Source: Nitrospirota bacterium (GTDB lineage: Bacteria > Nitrospinota > Nitrospinia > Nitrospinales > Nitrospinaceae). From it: 6,377 nucleotides of DNA. The DNA lies in assembly GCA_003229345.1 (NCBI GenBank), contig QIDN01000226.1, positions 1 through 6,377 on the forward strand, in the 5' to 3' direction. The stretch's first letter is position 1; each line of letters starts with the position of its first letter. The notes under the pieces were generated by a model that saw only the letters and a list, made by a program, of their open reading frames with translations, had not been told where the DNA came from and did not search any database. This document shows, one piece after another, positions 1 through 5,194 of this stretch. The position numbers were made by a program, and so were the translations under genes.

Positions 1-44
1 CCCCGGATATCTGCCCACAGGGACAACCCATTCGTTAATAATTA

Positions 45-73
45 TTGTCGGACGGAGATAAGACGGGCATAAT
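45..73 (+). promoter_or_regulatory. Putative sigma-70 promoter for the PAS histidine kinase gene
   Basis: A -35-like hexamer TTGTCG (45-50, 4 of 6 to TTGACA) is separated by exactly 17 bases from a -10-like hexamer CATAAT (68-73, 5 of 6 to TATAAT). Transcription would begin near base 80, leaving an AT-rich leader of about 85 bases before the ATG at 166. The spacing is ideal and no better candidate is seen between 1 and 141. The match is by eye only, and the gene could also be co-transcribed from upstream of the window. Confidence 0.4.
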
Positions 74-165
74 AATAAAAAGCCCTAAATTTATAAGAAT
101 CAGGTATTTGAGCGAAAATCAAGTATCCCGCTTCAACCCTTTTGGCCAAATTTGCTTTCGCCCCT

Positions 166-2172
166 ATGAAAAAGCCTGCTCCCAAAAGACAAAAGCCGAC
201 CAAACTCAGTATCGCTTCTCATTCCCCGTCCGATACTAATTCCTCAGAACCCACCAAAAAAAGTAAAACAACGGCTCAAATATCTTCGCAAATTATTTCT
301 CCTCTGAAAGTCATCACCCGGGATTTCATAGGCACCAATATTGAAAACATAATTCATCTGTCCAACAATATTATTATCAGCTTGGAAAAAAATCATACAA
401 TCCAAACCATCAACAAAGCCGGTTGCAAAGCTTTAGGGTATCCTCAAAAAAAAATAGTCGGAGAAAACTGGTTCGATCATTTTGTTACCCCCTCCATGCG
501 AATGAGTGCTTTGGCGTCACTCCAGAAATTGTTTTCCGGCGAGGAAGACTCTATTGGCTATATCGTCATCCCCATCATCAATAAAAAAGAGGAAGAGCAC
601 CTCATCGAATGGGAAGGCCTCGCTTTAAAAGACACGAGGGGTTCGACCAAGGGAATTCTAGTGTCCGGAAGAGATATTACGCAACAAAAACGGGTCGAAA
701 AGGAACTCATTCAAAGCGAATGGGATATGGCCCTGGCTCAGAAAATAGCGCGGTTGGGTAGTTGGGTTTATAACATGAGCACCCATGAAGTCAGAATATC
801 CAATGAAACACACCGGATTTTCGAAACCAGTCCACAAGCATTTCAAGGGACCTATAAGGCTTTTCTAAAATTAATCCATCCCGACGATCGGCAGAGGGTG
901 GACGCATCTCATCAGGAATCCTTCCGCACCGGTAAAGGACACCAGGTTGAATACCGGATTCCGTTACCCGACGATACGGAGAGAATCATTTACGAAGAAT
1001 CGAGAGTTTTCCTGGATGACCTGGACAATCCCCTGAAAGTCCGTGGAATCGTCCAGGACATCACCGAACGCAAGAAAGTAGAGGAAGCATTAAGGCACAG
1101 CGAACTCGAGCTTTCCATCGCACAGAAAATCGGGAAAATGGGGAACTGGGTTTACGATATTGAAAAAAATGAATTGTGGTGGTCCGATGAAGTCTATCGG
1201 ATTTTTGGCCTTCTCCCCAAAGAGTTCACCGCCTCCTACCAGGCATTTCTAAATACGGTTCATCCGGAAGACCGCAAATTCGTCGATAGCACCAACAAAA
1301 AAATCCTGAAAAACAAAAAGAGCTACAGCATGTATCATCGAATCGTATTGCCCGATGGAACCCTTCGAACAGTCCATCAGGAATGCAAAACTTTCTATAA
1401 CGAACAGGGGAAACCACAAAAATTAAGAGGAATCGTTCAAGACATTACGGAGAGAAAACAAGCCGAGGAAAAACTGAAAATTTATCAGAAACAACTGTTA
1501 CACGCGGAAAAGTTGTCTTCCATGGGTAAACTTTCCGCCTCGATTGCCCATGAGATCAACAATCCTCTCTTTGGCATCCGCAACGTTCTGGAACGAACTA
1601 AAATGTGCCTTCCGATGAAGGACGCGGATGAACGATTCATTGAAATGGCCATCAGCGAAACCGACCGGATCGCCAAACTGATTCGCCGGCTCAATGATTT
1701 CTTCAGTCCTACCCGGGAAAATAAAGAACCGGTACAGATCAATCGAGTTCTGGAGGAAATTGTTTTATTGGCTCAGAAGGAACTGGCAGACCGAAACATC
1801 CGTCTCAAAACCCATTACAGTGACGTTCTTCCGGAAGTGTCAGCGTTTCCGGACCAAATCAAACAAGTCGCCTTGAATCTGTTTCAAAATGCGATGGATG
1901 CCATTCCCGAAACGGGTGGAAAAATCAGCTTGAGCACTCACCATCAGGACTCCCATTTATATTTCATGGTCAAGGACAACGGAATCGGGATGACTGAAGA
2001 AATCCAAAAAGATATCTTTGAGCCTTTTTTTACCACCAAATCCAAGACAGAGGGAACCGGCCTGGGACTTTGGGTCACCCATAGCATCGTTCAATCCCAC
2101 GGAGGAGTCATCGAAGTGAGCTCCCAATACGGAAAAGGAACCTCTTTTACTGTCTCTCTGCCAATGCTGTAG
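166..2172 (+). CDS. Soluble sensor histidine kinase with three PAS domains (PAS-PAS-PAS-HisKA-HATPase_c)
   Basis: This is an ATP-dependent autophosphorylating histidine kinase that would pass phosphate to a response regulator Asp. Numbering is from the ATG at 166 (668 aa). A basic, Ser/Thr/Lys-rich N-terminus (about 1-50) is followed by three PAS regions at about 58-177, 187-305 and 315-432. Each ends in a DIT-[EQ]-[RQ]-K linker typical of PAS/PAC domains. The HisKA domain (about 447-512) has the H-box SIAHEINNPL with the phospho-acceptor His462. The ATPase domain has an N-box Asn575 in NLFQNA, a G1 box DNGIGM (Asp604), an F-box EPFFTTK and a G2 box GTGLGL (630-635), so all catalytic motifs are intact. 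No signal peptide or membrane segment is visible, so it probably senses a cytoplasmic cue. The family resembles NtrB-like HEINNPL kinases. Its likely partner is the NtrC-type regulator at 3595-5022, although they are not in one operon. An in-frame TTG at 142 would add eight residues. Neither start has a clear Shine-Dalgarno sequence, and ATG was preferred. The ligand is unknown. Confidence 0.93.
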   Translation: MKKPAPKRQKPTKLSIASHSPSDTNSSEPTKKSKTTAQISSQIISPLKVITRDFIGTNIENIIHLSNNIIISLEKNHTIQTINKAGCKALGYPQKKIVGENWFDHFVTPSMRMSALASLQKLFSGEEDSIGYIVIPIINKKEEEHLIEWEGLALKDTRGSTKGILVSGRDITQQKRVEKELIQSEWDMALAQKIARLGSWVYNMSTHEVRISNETHRIFETSPQAFQGTYKAFLKLIHPDDRQRVDASHQESFRTGKGHQVEYRIPLPDDTERIIYEESRVFLDDLDNPLKVRGIVQDITERKKVEEALRHSELELSIAQKIGKMGNWVYDIEKNELWWSDEVYRIFGLLPKEFTASYQAFLNTVHPEDRKFVDSTNKKILKNKKSYSMYHRIVLPDGTLRTVHQECKTFYNEQGKPQKLRGIVQDITERKQAEEKLKIYQKQLLHAEKLSSMGKLSASIAHEINNPLFGIRNVLERTKMCLPMKDADERFIEMAISETDRIAKLIRRLNDFFSPTRENKEPVQINRVLEEIVLLAQKELADRNIRLKTHYSDVLPEVSAFPDQIKQVALNLFQNAMDAIPETGGKISLSTHHQDSHLYFMVKDNGIGMTEEIQKDIFEPFFTTKSKTEGTGLGLWVTHSIVQSHGGVIEVSSQYGKGTSFTVSLPML

Positions 2173-2189
2173 TCACTCACATGAGTCCC

Positions 2190-2221
2190 TGTGCCGCCTT
2201 GGAGTGTCTGAGAACGGCACA
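2190..2221 (+). terminator. Possible weak terminator hairpin after the PAS kinase gene
   Basis: An inverted repeat TGTGCCG (2190-2196) / CGGCACA (2215-2221) gives a 7 bp GC-rich stem with an 18-base loop, starting 18 bases after the kinase stop codon. The downstream sequence is AACTCTGTTTT rather than a clean T-run, so as a factor-independent terminator it is poor. The position right after the stop favours a 3'-end role (termination or mRNA stabilisation). Confidence 0.35.
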
Positions 2222-2271
2222 ACTCTGTTTTACCTCGAGCCACCTCTACCCATTTAGCCACCATCACTATA

Positions 2272-2293
2272 AGCCTTTTGATTATAAAGGGCT
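2272..2293. repeat. Short hairpin-forming inverted repeat in the intergenic region
   Basis: AGCCTTTT (2272-2279) and AAAGGGCT (2286-2293) pair over 8 bp with one G-U wobble around a 6-base loop GATTAT. No T-run follows on either strand, so it is not a canonical terminator. It could be an RNA 3'-end structure or a protein-binding site. Nothing in the sequence decides between these. Confidence 0.35.
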
Positions 2294-2400
2294 AAGGTGA
2301 GCAATTTTGTGCAATCTTTATCCCTCAGCTAAATCCAATAAAACTAACTACTTATGCGGTGGTGTCTAAACAATCAACCAATCAGAGCCTAAATTTGGCA

Positions 2401-2442
2401 GAAACTCCCCTCTCATATGTCCCAAGGCAACACTAGAGTTTC
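2401..2442. promoter_or_regulatory. Candidate upstream activator site (spaced inverted repeat)
   Basis: GAAACTC (2401-2407) and GAGTTTC (2436-2442) are perfect inverted 7-mers separated by 28 bases. Relative to the start site predicted from the sigma-54 promoter (about 2544), they sit at roughly -143 to -102, the usual distance for NtrC-family enhancer sites. No binding consensus for this regulator is known to me, and the spacing is longer than in a typical single NtrC site, so this is a positional guess. Confidence 0.25.
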
Positions 2443-2516
2443 ATGTGAACAAAAAAAACCTGAATAACCCTTTTAAATTCAATTATTACAATAAAATTGA
2501 CTATTTAAGAGCTCCG

Positions 2517-2534
2517 TTGGCATACATCCTGCTT
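2517..2534 (+). promoter_or_regulatory. Sigma-54 (-24/-12) promoter of the secreted-protein gene
   Basis: TTGGCAT followed by six bases and TGCTT gives GG at 2519-2520 and GC at 2531-2532 with exactly ten bases between. This is the invariant GG-N10-GC core of RpoN promoters. The flanking bases also match the TTGGCA(C/T)-N6-TGCTT form of the consensus. The start site should be near 2544, giving a leader of about 63 bases before the ATG at 2607. Such promoters need an AAA+ enhancer-binding protein, and one is encoded at 3595-5022. An alternative reading exists: TTGGCA (2518-2523) can serve as a sigma-70 -35 with GGTAAT (2541-2546) 17 bases later. That -10 matches only 4 of 6. Confidence 0.68.
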
Positions 2535-2549
2535 CATTAGGGTAATTAA

Positions 2550-2600
2550 TACTCTTCTTGGGGTATATATAGATCTATAGTTATTAATGAGAGAGAGGTA
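2550..2600 (+). promoter_or_regulatory. Structured 5' leader able to mask the ribosome binding site
   Basis: The predicted leader contains TACTCTT (2550-2556), which can pair with GAGAGGTA (2593-2600) with one bulged G and one G-U pair, covering the Shine-Dalgarno sequence. Between them lies a perfect 12-base palindrome, TATAGATCTATA (2568-2579), which could form an inner stem or be an operator in DNA. The stems are short and AU-rich, so stability is doubtful. No known riboswitch family was recognised. Confidence 0.25.
2591..2598 (+). promoter_or_regulatory. Strong Shine-Dalgarno sequence for the secreted-protein gene
   Basis: The purine run GAGAGAGG ends 8 bases before the ATG at 2607, giving good anti-SD complementarity (GAGG) at ideal spacing. 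It fixes the start codon and is the clearest ribosome binding site in the window. Confidence 0.75.
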
Positions 2601-2606
2601 AAAAAG

Positions 2607-3419
2607 ATGAAAAAAGCCAAATATTGGTTATTTCAAATTGTAATGGTAGCCATTGTAAGCTTGGTCTTTGGATCACCTGTTTTCGCAGATAATGACCATG
2701 ATGACCATGATGGCAATAAAGGGCACCAAAAACGGCAGCACGATGGCAATAAAGGGCACCAAAAACGGCATCATGATGGTAATAAAGGGCATCAAAAGTG
2801 GCAGCATGACAATGATGATAGCTACAATTCCCAAAAATGGCAGAAAAAGCTGGAAAGAAAAATGACCCAGTTAGATAAGAAAATTGCCAAGTACGAGAAA
2901 AAAATTACCAAATACGAGAAAAAAATTGCCGGAAAAAAGAATCACAAGCGCAATCAAAAATGGCAGAAAAAGATGTACAGAAAAATTGCCAAGAACGAAA
3001 AAAAACTTGACCGGCTTAGGAAAAAACTTGCCAAGCTTCAGGAAAATTATCAGGGATCAGAACCGGTAGTTGCTGACACCAAACCGGTAGTTGCTGACAC
3101 CGAACCGGTAGTTGCTGACACCGAACCGGTAGTTGCTGATCCCGCACCGGTAGTTGATGCTGGCTGTCCGAACGATCCGTTTTTCATAGACTTTGGTATT
3201 TGTTCTGGTTCCTCACCGGCTGTTGCTACTGATCCTGCACCGGCTGTTGCTACTGATCCTGCACCGGCTGTTGTTGCTGCTGATCCCGCACCGACTGTTG
3301 ATCCGATTGTTACCGCTCCCACATGTAGTGCTAGCGATACCAGTGCCTGTACCACGTCAAGTGAATGTGCAAATGTTGGTGGTACTTTTTTCCCTGGTGC
3401 TGGATGTTTCATTCTTTAA
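2607..3419 (+). CDS. Secreted repeat protein with Lys-rich coiled coil and Cys-containing tail, function unknown
   Basis: I do not recognise a family for this 270 aa protein. Residues 1-27 form a Sec-type signal peptide (MKKAKYW, then a hydrophobic core, cleavage probably after V-F-A27). The mature part is modular. Residues 28-35 are Asp/His-rich, and 34-66 are three 11-residue HDGNKGHQK repeats. About 74-146 is an extremely Lys-rich helical segment with heptads such as KKIAKYE and KKITKYE, and a QKWQKK motif occurring twice (76, 117). Residues 152-184 are four EPVVADT-type 7-mers plus a degenerate fifth, 204-233 are 8-mers of PAVATDPA type, and the tail carries six Cys (187, 199, 240, 248, 253, 267). 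The His/Asp clusters could bind divalent metal, the coiled coil could oligomerise or contact polyanions, and the Pro/Val/Asp repeats look like an extended spacer. All three roles are inference. No LPXTG, PEP-CTERM or lipobox is seen. A sigma-54-like promoter, strong SD and intrinsic terminator make it a self-contained single-gene unit. Confidence 0.88.
   Translation: MKKAKYWLFQIVMVAIVSLVFGSPVFADNDHDDHDGNKGHQKRQHDGNKGHQKRHHDGNKGHQKWQHDNDDSYNSQKWQKKLERKMTQLDKKIAKYEKKITKYEKKIAGKKNHKRNQKWQKKMYRKIAKNEKKLDRLRKKLAKLQENYQGSEPVVADTKPVVADTEPVVADTEPVVADPAPVVDAGCPNDPFFIDFGICSGSSPAVATDPAPAVATDPAPAVVAADPAPTVDPIVTAPTCSASDTSACTTSSECANVGGTFFPGAGCFIL
2706..2804 (+). repeat. Three tandem 33-bp repeats coding HDGNKGHQK-type units
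   Basis: Copies lie at 2706-2738, 2739-2771 and 2772-2804. The first two differ at only two bases, and the third has a few more changes, one converting Arg to Trp. The near identity, including at synonymous sites, points to recent in-frame tandem duplication inside the secreted-protein gene. Confidence 0.9.
3060..3158 (+). repeat. Tandem 21-bp repeats coding EPVVADT units
   Basis: Four near-identical 21-base units at 3060-3080, 3081-3101, 3102-3122 and 3123-3143 share the core ACCGGTAGTTGCTGA. A partial, diverged fifth runs to about 3158. They encode (E/K)PVVAD(T/P). Copies 1 and 3 are identical, and copy 2 differs by one base (Glu to Lys). Copy number probably varies between strains. Confidence 0.9.
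3216..3305 (+). repeat. Imperfect 24-bp repeats coding PAVATDPA units
   Basis: Two close 24-base units from 3216 are followed by a 27-base variant (PAVVAADPA) and a degenerate PTVDP end. They form a second Pro/Ala/Val/Asp spacer after the first pair of cysteines. The unit length differs from the preceding 21-base array, but both share an ACCGG(T/C)-(A/T)GTTG core, suggesting a common origin. Confidence 0.8.
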
Positions 3420-3447
3420 TATTAAATCGAAAGATTTATTAATCGCC

Positions 3448-3482
3448 AAACGCCTGACAGTTTGACCGTCAGGCGTTTTTTT
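3448..3482 (+). terminator. Rho-independent terminator of the secreted-protein gene
   Basis: AAACGCCTGAC (3448-3458) pairs perfectly with GTCAGGCGTTT (3468-3478) around a 9-base loop, and the T-run continues to 3482. It lies 28 bases after the stop at 3419. On the minus strand the hairpin is followed only by TTTGGCGATT, so it acts mainly in the + direction. Confidence 0.93.
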
Positions 3483-3523
3483 GTGATTTGCCCTGCAAAG
3501 AGGTTGATTGAGAATTAAAACGG

Positions 3524-3548
3524 ACCAAGGGTCAGGTAGCTACTTGGT
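3524..3548. terminator. Possible weak bidirectional terminator between the convergent genes
   Basis: ACCAAG (3524-3529) and CTTGGT (3543-3548) form a 6 bp stem with a 13-base loop. On the + strand TTTT follows at once. On the minus strand CCGTTTTAATTC follows, 47 bases after the regulator stop. A neighbouring repeat TTTTGG / CCAAAA (3548-3553, 3562-3567) could compete with it. It is the best candidate for ending the regulator transcript, but it is weak. Confidence 0.35.
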
Positions 3549-3594
3549 TTTGGGGAAGGTTCCAAAATCTTTAGAACCGGGTTTCTGACAGGAA

Positions 3595-5022
3595 TCAACC
3601 CCGGGTCTGATTCAACCCATGTTTTTTGAGTTTCCGGTAGAAGGTAGTCCGGCTGATCCCTAAAAGGTTGGAAGCTTCGGAAATATTCCAATTGGTCATC
3701 TTGAGGGCGCTCAGGAGAGTCTGTTTCTCGCCTTCATCCAGGGAAATTCTATTGGAACCTGCCGGATCGCTTTCTGAGCCCTCTTCAAACACTCTCTCCC
3801 CTTCAGACGATGCAGATTCTCCTTTGACCGAGGAAGAGGCTCCCCCTTGTACTTTCTGGATTTCCTGGGGGAGATGCTCGACTTCAATCGTACTGGTCTG
3901 CGACATCAACATCGATTGCAATATCACATTCTGAAGTTGCCGGACGTTTCCGGGCCAGCGGCAATGATTCAGGATATCCATGGCCTCCGGTGAAATATGG
4001 GTAATTTCTTTATTCAGTTCATCTTTAAATTTATTCAGGAGGTAACCACACAAAAGAGGAATATCGTTCTTTCTCTCTCTCAGCGGCGGCACATGAATGG
4101 TAAAAACCACCAGGCGGTAATATAAATCTTCACGAAAGTTGCCTTTTTCAACTTCTTTCTGTAAATCCTTGTTGGTCGCCGAAACTACTCTCACATTGAC
4201 CTTGATTTTCTTGGTGCCCCCCACCCTTTCAAAACTTTTTTCCTCCAGAAACCTGAGAAGCTTGACCTGAAGTTTGGGGCTCATATCAGCAATTTCATCG
4301 AAAAACAGAGTTCCGCCGTCAGCCAATTCCAGCTTGCCGCGGTGGGTTCCTATGGCTCCGGTAAAGGACCCCTTCTCATGCCCGAACATTTCGGATTCCA
4401 GCAGGCCTTCGGCCAGCGCGCTACAATTGATATCAATAAATGGCCGGTTCTCATCCGGTCCGCTGAAATGGATGGCACGCGCCACCAACTCCTTGCCCGT
4501 CCCGCTTTCGCCATTGATATACACATTGACGTTACTATCTTTGACCCGTTCAATTTGGGCAAACACACTCTTGATGGCTTGGCTCTCTCCCACAATATTT
4601 TTGTAGGCGAAAGCGCTTTCCATATTCTTTTCCATATTGCGGATCTGGCCAACCACCCGGGTCTGGTCCAAAGTATCCTCCACAGTCGCCAGAATTTTTT
4701 CCCGATCCGCGGGTTTAATGATGTAGTCCGCCGCACCCAGTTTCAACGCCTGAACTGCCGTGTCGATCACATTATTAGAGGTAACCATGATGACCCCCAC
4801 TTTGGAGTCCTGCTGCTTGATCCGTTTCAGGACCTCTAAACCGTCCATCTCCGGCATTTGCATATCCAGACAGACAATGCTGGGATTGCGGTCCAGCGCC
4901 TTCAGGCAGTCCGGTCCATTGGAAAACAGATCCACCTGATAACTGGCTTTCTCCAGATGATAGGCGAGCAAACGGCCGGATTCAGGCTCGTCGTCCACCA
5001 CAAATATTAAAGATTTCGCCAT
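3595..5022 (-). CDS. NtrC-family sigma-54-dependent response regulator (REC-AAA+-Fis HTH)
   Basis: This DNA-binding activator, 475 aa from the ATG at 5022, remodels sigma-54 RNA polymerase using ATP after phosphorylation. The receiver (about 4-118) has Asp10/Asp11, phospho-acceptor Asp53 in CLDMQMP, Thr81 and Lys103. The central AAA+ domain (about 142-375) has Walker A GESGTGKE (171-178), the sigma-54 contact loop GSFTGA (218-223, a Ser variant of GAFTGA) and Walker B GGTLFFDEI with Asp242-Glu243. It also has sensor I around SATNKDL, the arginine-finger region FREDLYYRL (296-304) and RWPGNVRQL (355-363). A Ser/Glu/Gly-rich linker (about 393-428) leads to a Fis-type helix-turn-helix (about 435-470, SEASNLLGISRTTFYRKL). 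All key residues are intact and the length is normal for the family. A TTG at 5085 could extend the protein by 21 residues. The ATG is preferred because the REC domain starts right after it, and the SD is weak. It converges on the gene with a sigma-54-like promoter, its probable target. The specific symbol is unknown. Confidence 0.95.
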   Translation of the reverse strand: MAKSLIFVVDDEPESGRLLAYHLEKASYQVDLFSNGPDCLKALDRNPSIVCLDMQMPEMDGLEVLKRIKQQDSKVGVIMVTSNNVIDTAVQALKLGAADYIIKPADREKILATVEDTLDQTRVVGQIRNMEKNMESAFAYKNIVGESQAIKSVFAQIERVKDSNVNVYINGESGTGKELVARAIHFSGPDENRPFIDINCSALAEGLLESEMFGHEKGSFTGAIGTHRGKLELADGGTLFFDEIADMSPKLQVKLLRFLEEKSFERVGGTKKIKVNVRVVSATNKDLQKEVEKGNFREDLYYRLVVFTIHVPPLRERKNDIPLLCGYLLNKFKDELNKEITHISPEAMDILNHCRWPGNVRQLQNVILQSMLMSQTSTIEVEHLPQEIQKVQGGASSSVKGESASSEGERVFEEGSESDPAGSNRISLDEGEKQTLLSALKMTNWNISEASNLLGISRTTFYRKLKKHGLNQTRG

Positions 5023-5194
5023 AATTTGATTATTCCGAAAAAGGCCATTACAATATTTAGTTTGACCGAATGAACTCAAAAACAAGCAGTAAAAAAACAG
5101 GATGACTTCTTGATCTGTAAGGGTAAGCTAATTTATTTTTTTGGCAATCCCGGATAAGAAATCAATTTTTCAATAGCCCAGACATATATAGAGC
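5023..5194. promoter_or_regulatory. Divergent intergenic region between the NtrC-type regulator and the REC-kinase
   Basis: These 172 AT-rich bases must hold promoters for both genes unless one starts further away. On the + strand, TTGGCA (5141-5146) matches a -35 at 5 of 6 but has no good -10 at the right distance. TTGATC (5110-5115) with TATTTT (5134-5139) is a weak alternative. On the minus strand only weak pairs are seen, such as TTGAGT with TATTGT. No GG-N10-GC sigma-54 core was found here on either strand. No promoter is called with confidence. Confidence 0.4.

Larger units (their letters stand above)
2173..2516. other. AT-rich intergenic region with several inverted repeats, no gene seen
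   Basis: This stretch lies between the kinase stop and the sigma-54 promoter of the secreted-protein gene, and I see no convincing coding frame in it. It holds a small palindrome ACTCA-CA-TGAGT (2175-2186), the GTGCCG hairpin, and an 8 bp stem with one G-U pair, AGCCTTTT / AAAGGGCT (2272-2279 and 2286-2293, 6-base loop). It also holds a GCAAT direct repeat (2301-2305, 2311-2315), the spaced inverted repeat GAAACTC / GAGTTTC (2401-2407, 2436-2442) and TCAATT-N10-AATTGA (2479-2500). The last two lie at activator-site distances from the promoter. The strong A/T bias from about 2450 to 2510 could favour DNA bending, but no good IHF consensus was found. Confidence 0.5.

Noticed and set aside
143..158. 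TTGGCC...TTGCTT near the kinase start as a sigma-54 promoter
   Set aside because: The GG and GC are separated by eight bases instead of ten, and the site overlaps the start of the coding region.
45..239. 64-codon + strand frame starting with TTG and overlapping the kinase start
   Set aside because: No recognisable protein features. It overlaps the kinase N-terminus in another frame, and its TTG coincides with the putative -35 element.
2706..2804. CRISPR-like array from regularly spaced repeats
   Set aside because: The 33-base units are directly adjacent with no spacers and stay in frame within a coding gene, so they are protein-coding tandem repeats.
3050..3412. Open frame of 120 codons on the minus strand across the repeats of the secreted-protein gene
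   Set aside because: It is the antisense of the in-frame Pro/Val/Asp repeats, which produces a repetitive Thr/Gly/Ser frame. No SD or independent support, and the + strand gene has a signal peptide, SD, promoter and terminator.
4342..4839. 165-codon + strand frame antisense to the NtrC-type regulator
   Set aside because: It is a shadow of the conserved AAA+ and receiver coding region. The regulator's motifs are complete on the opposite strand.
5141..5158. TTGGCA before the REC-kinase gene as a second sigma-54 promoter
   Set aside because: Ten bases after the GG the sequence is TA, not GC, so the invariant -12 element is missing.
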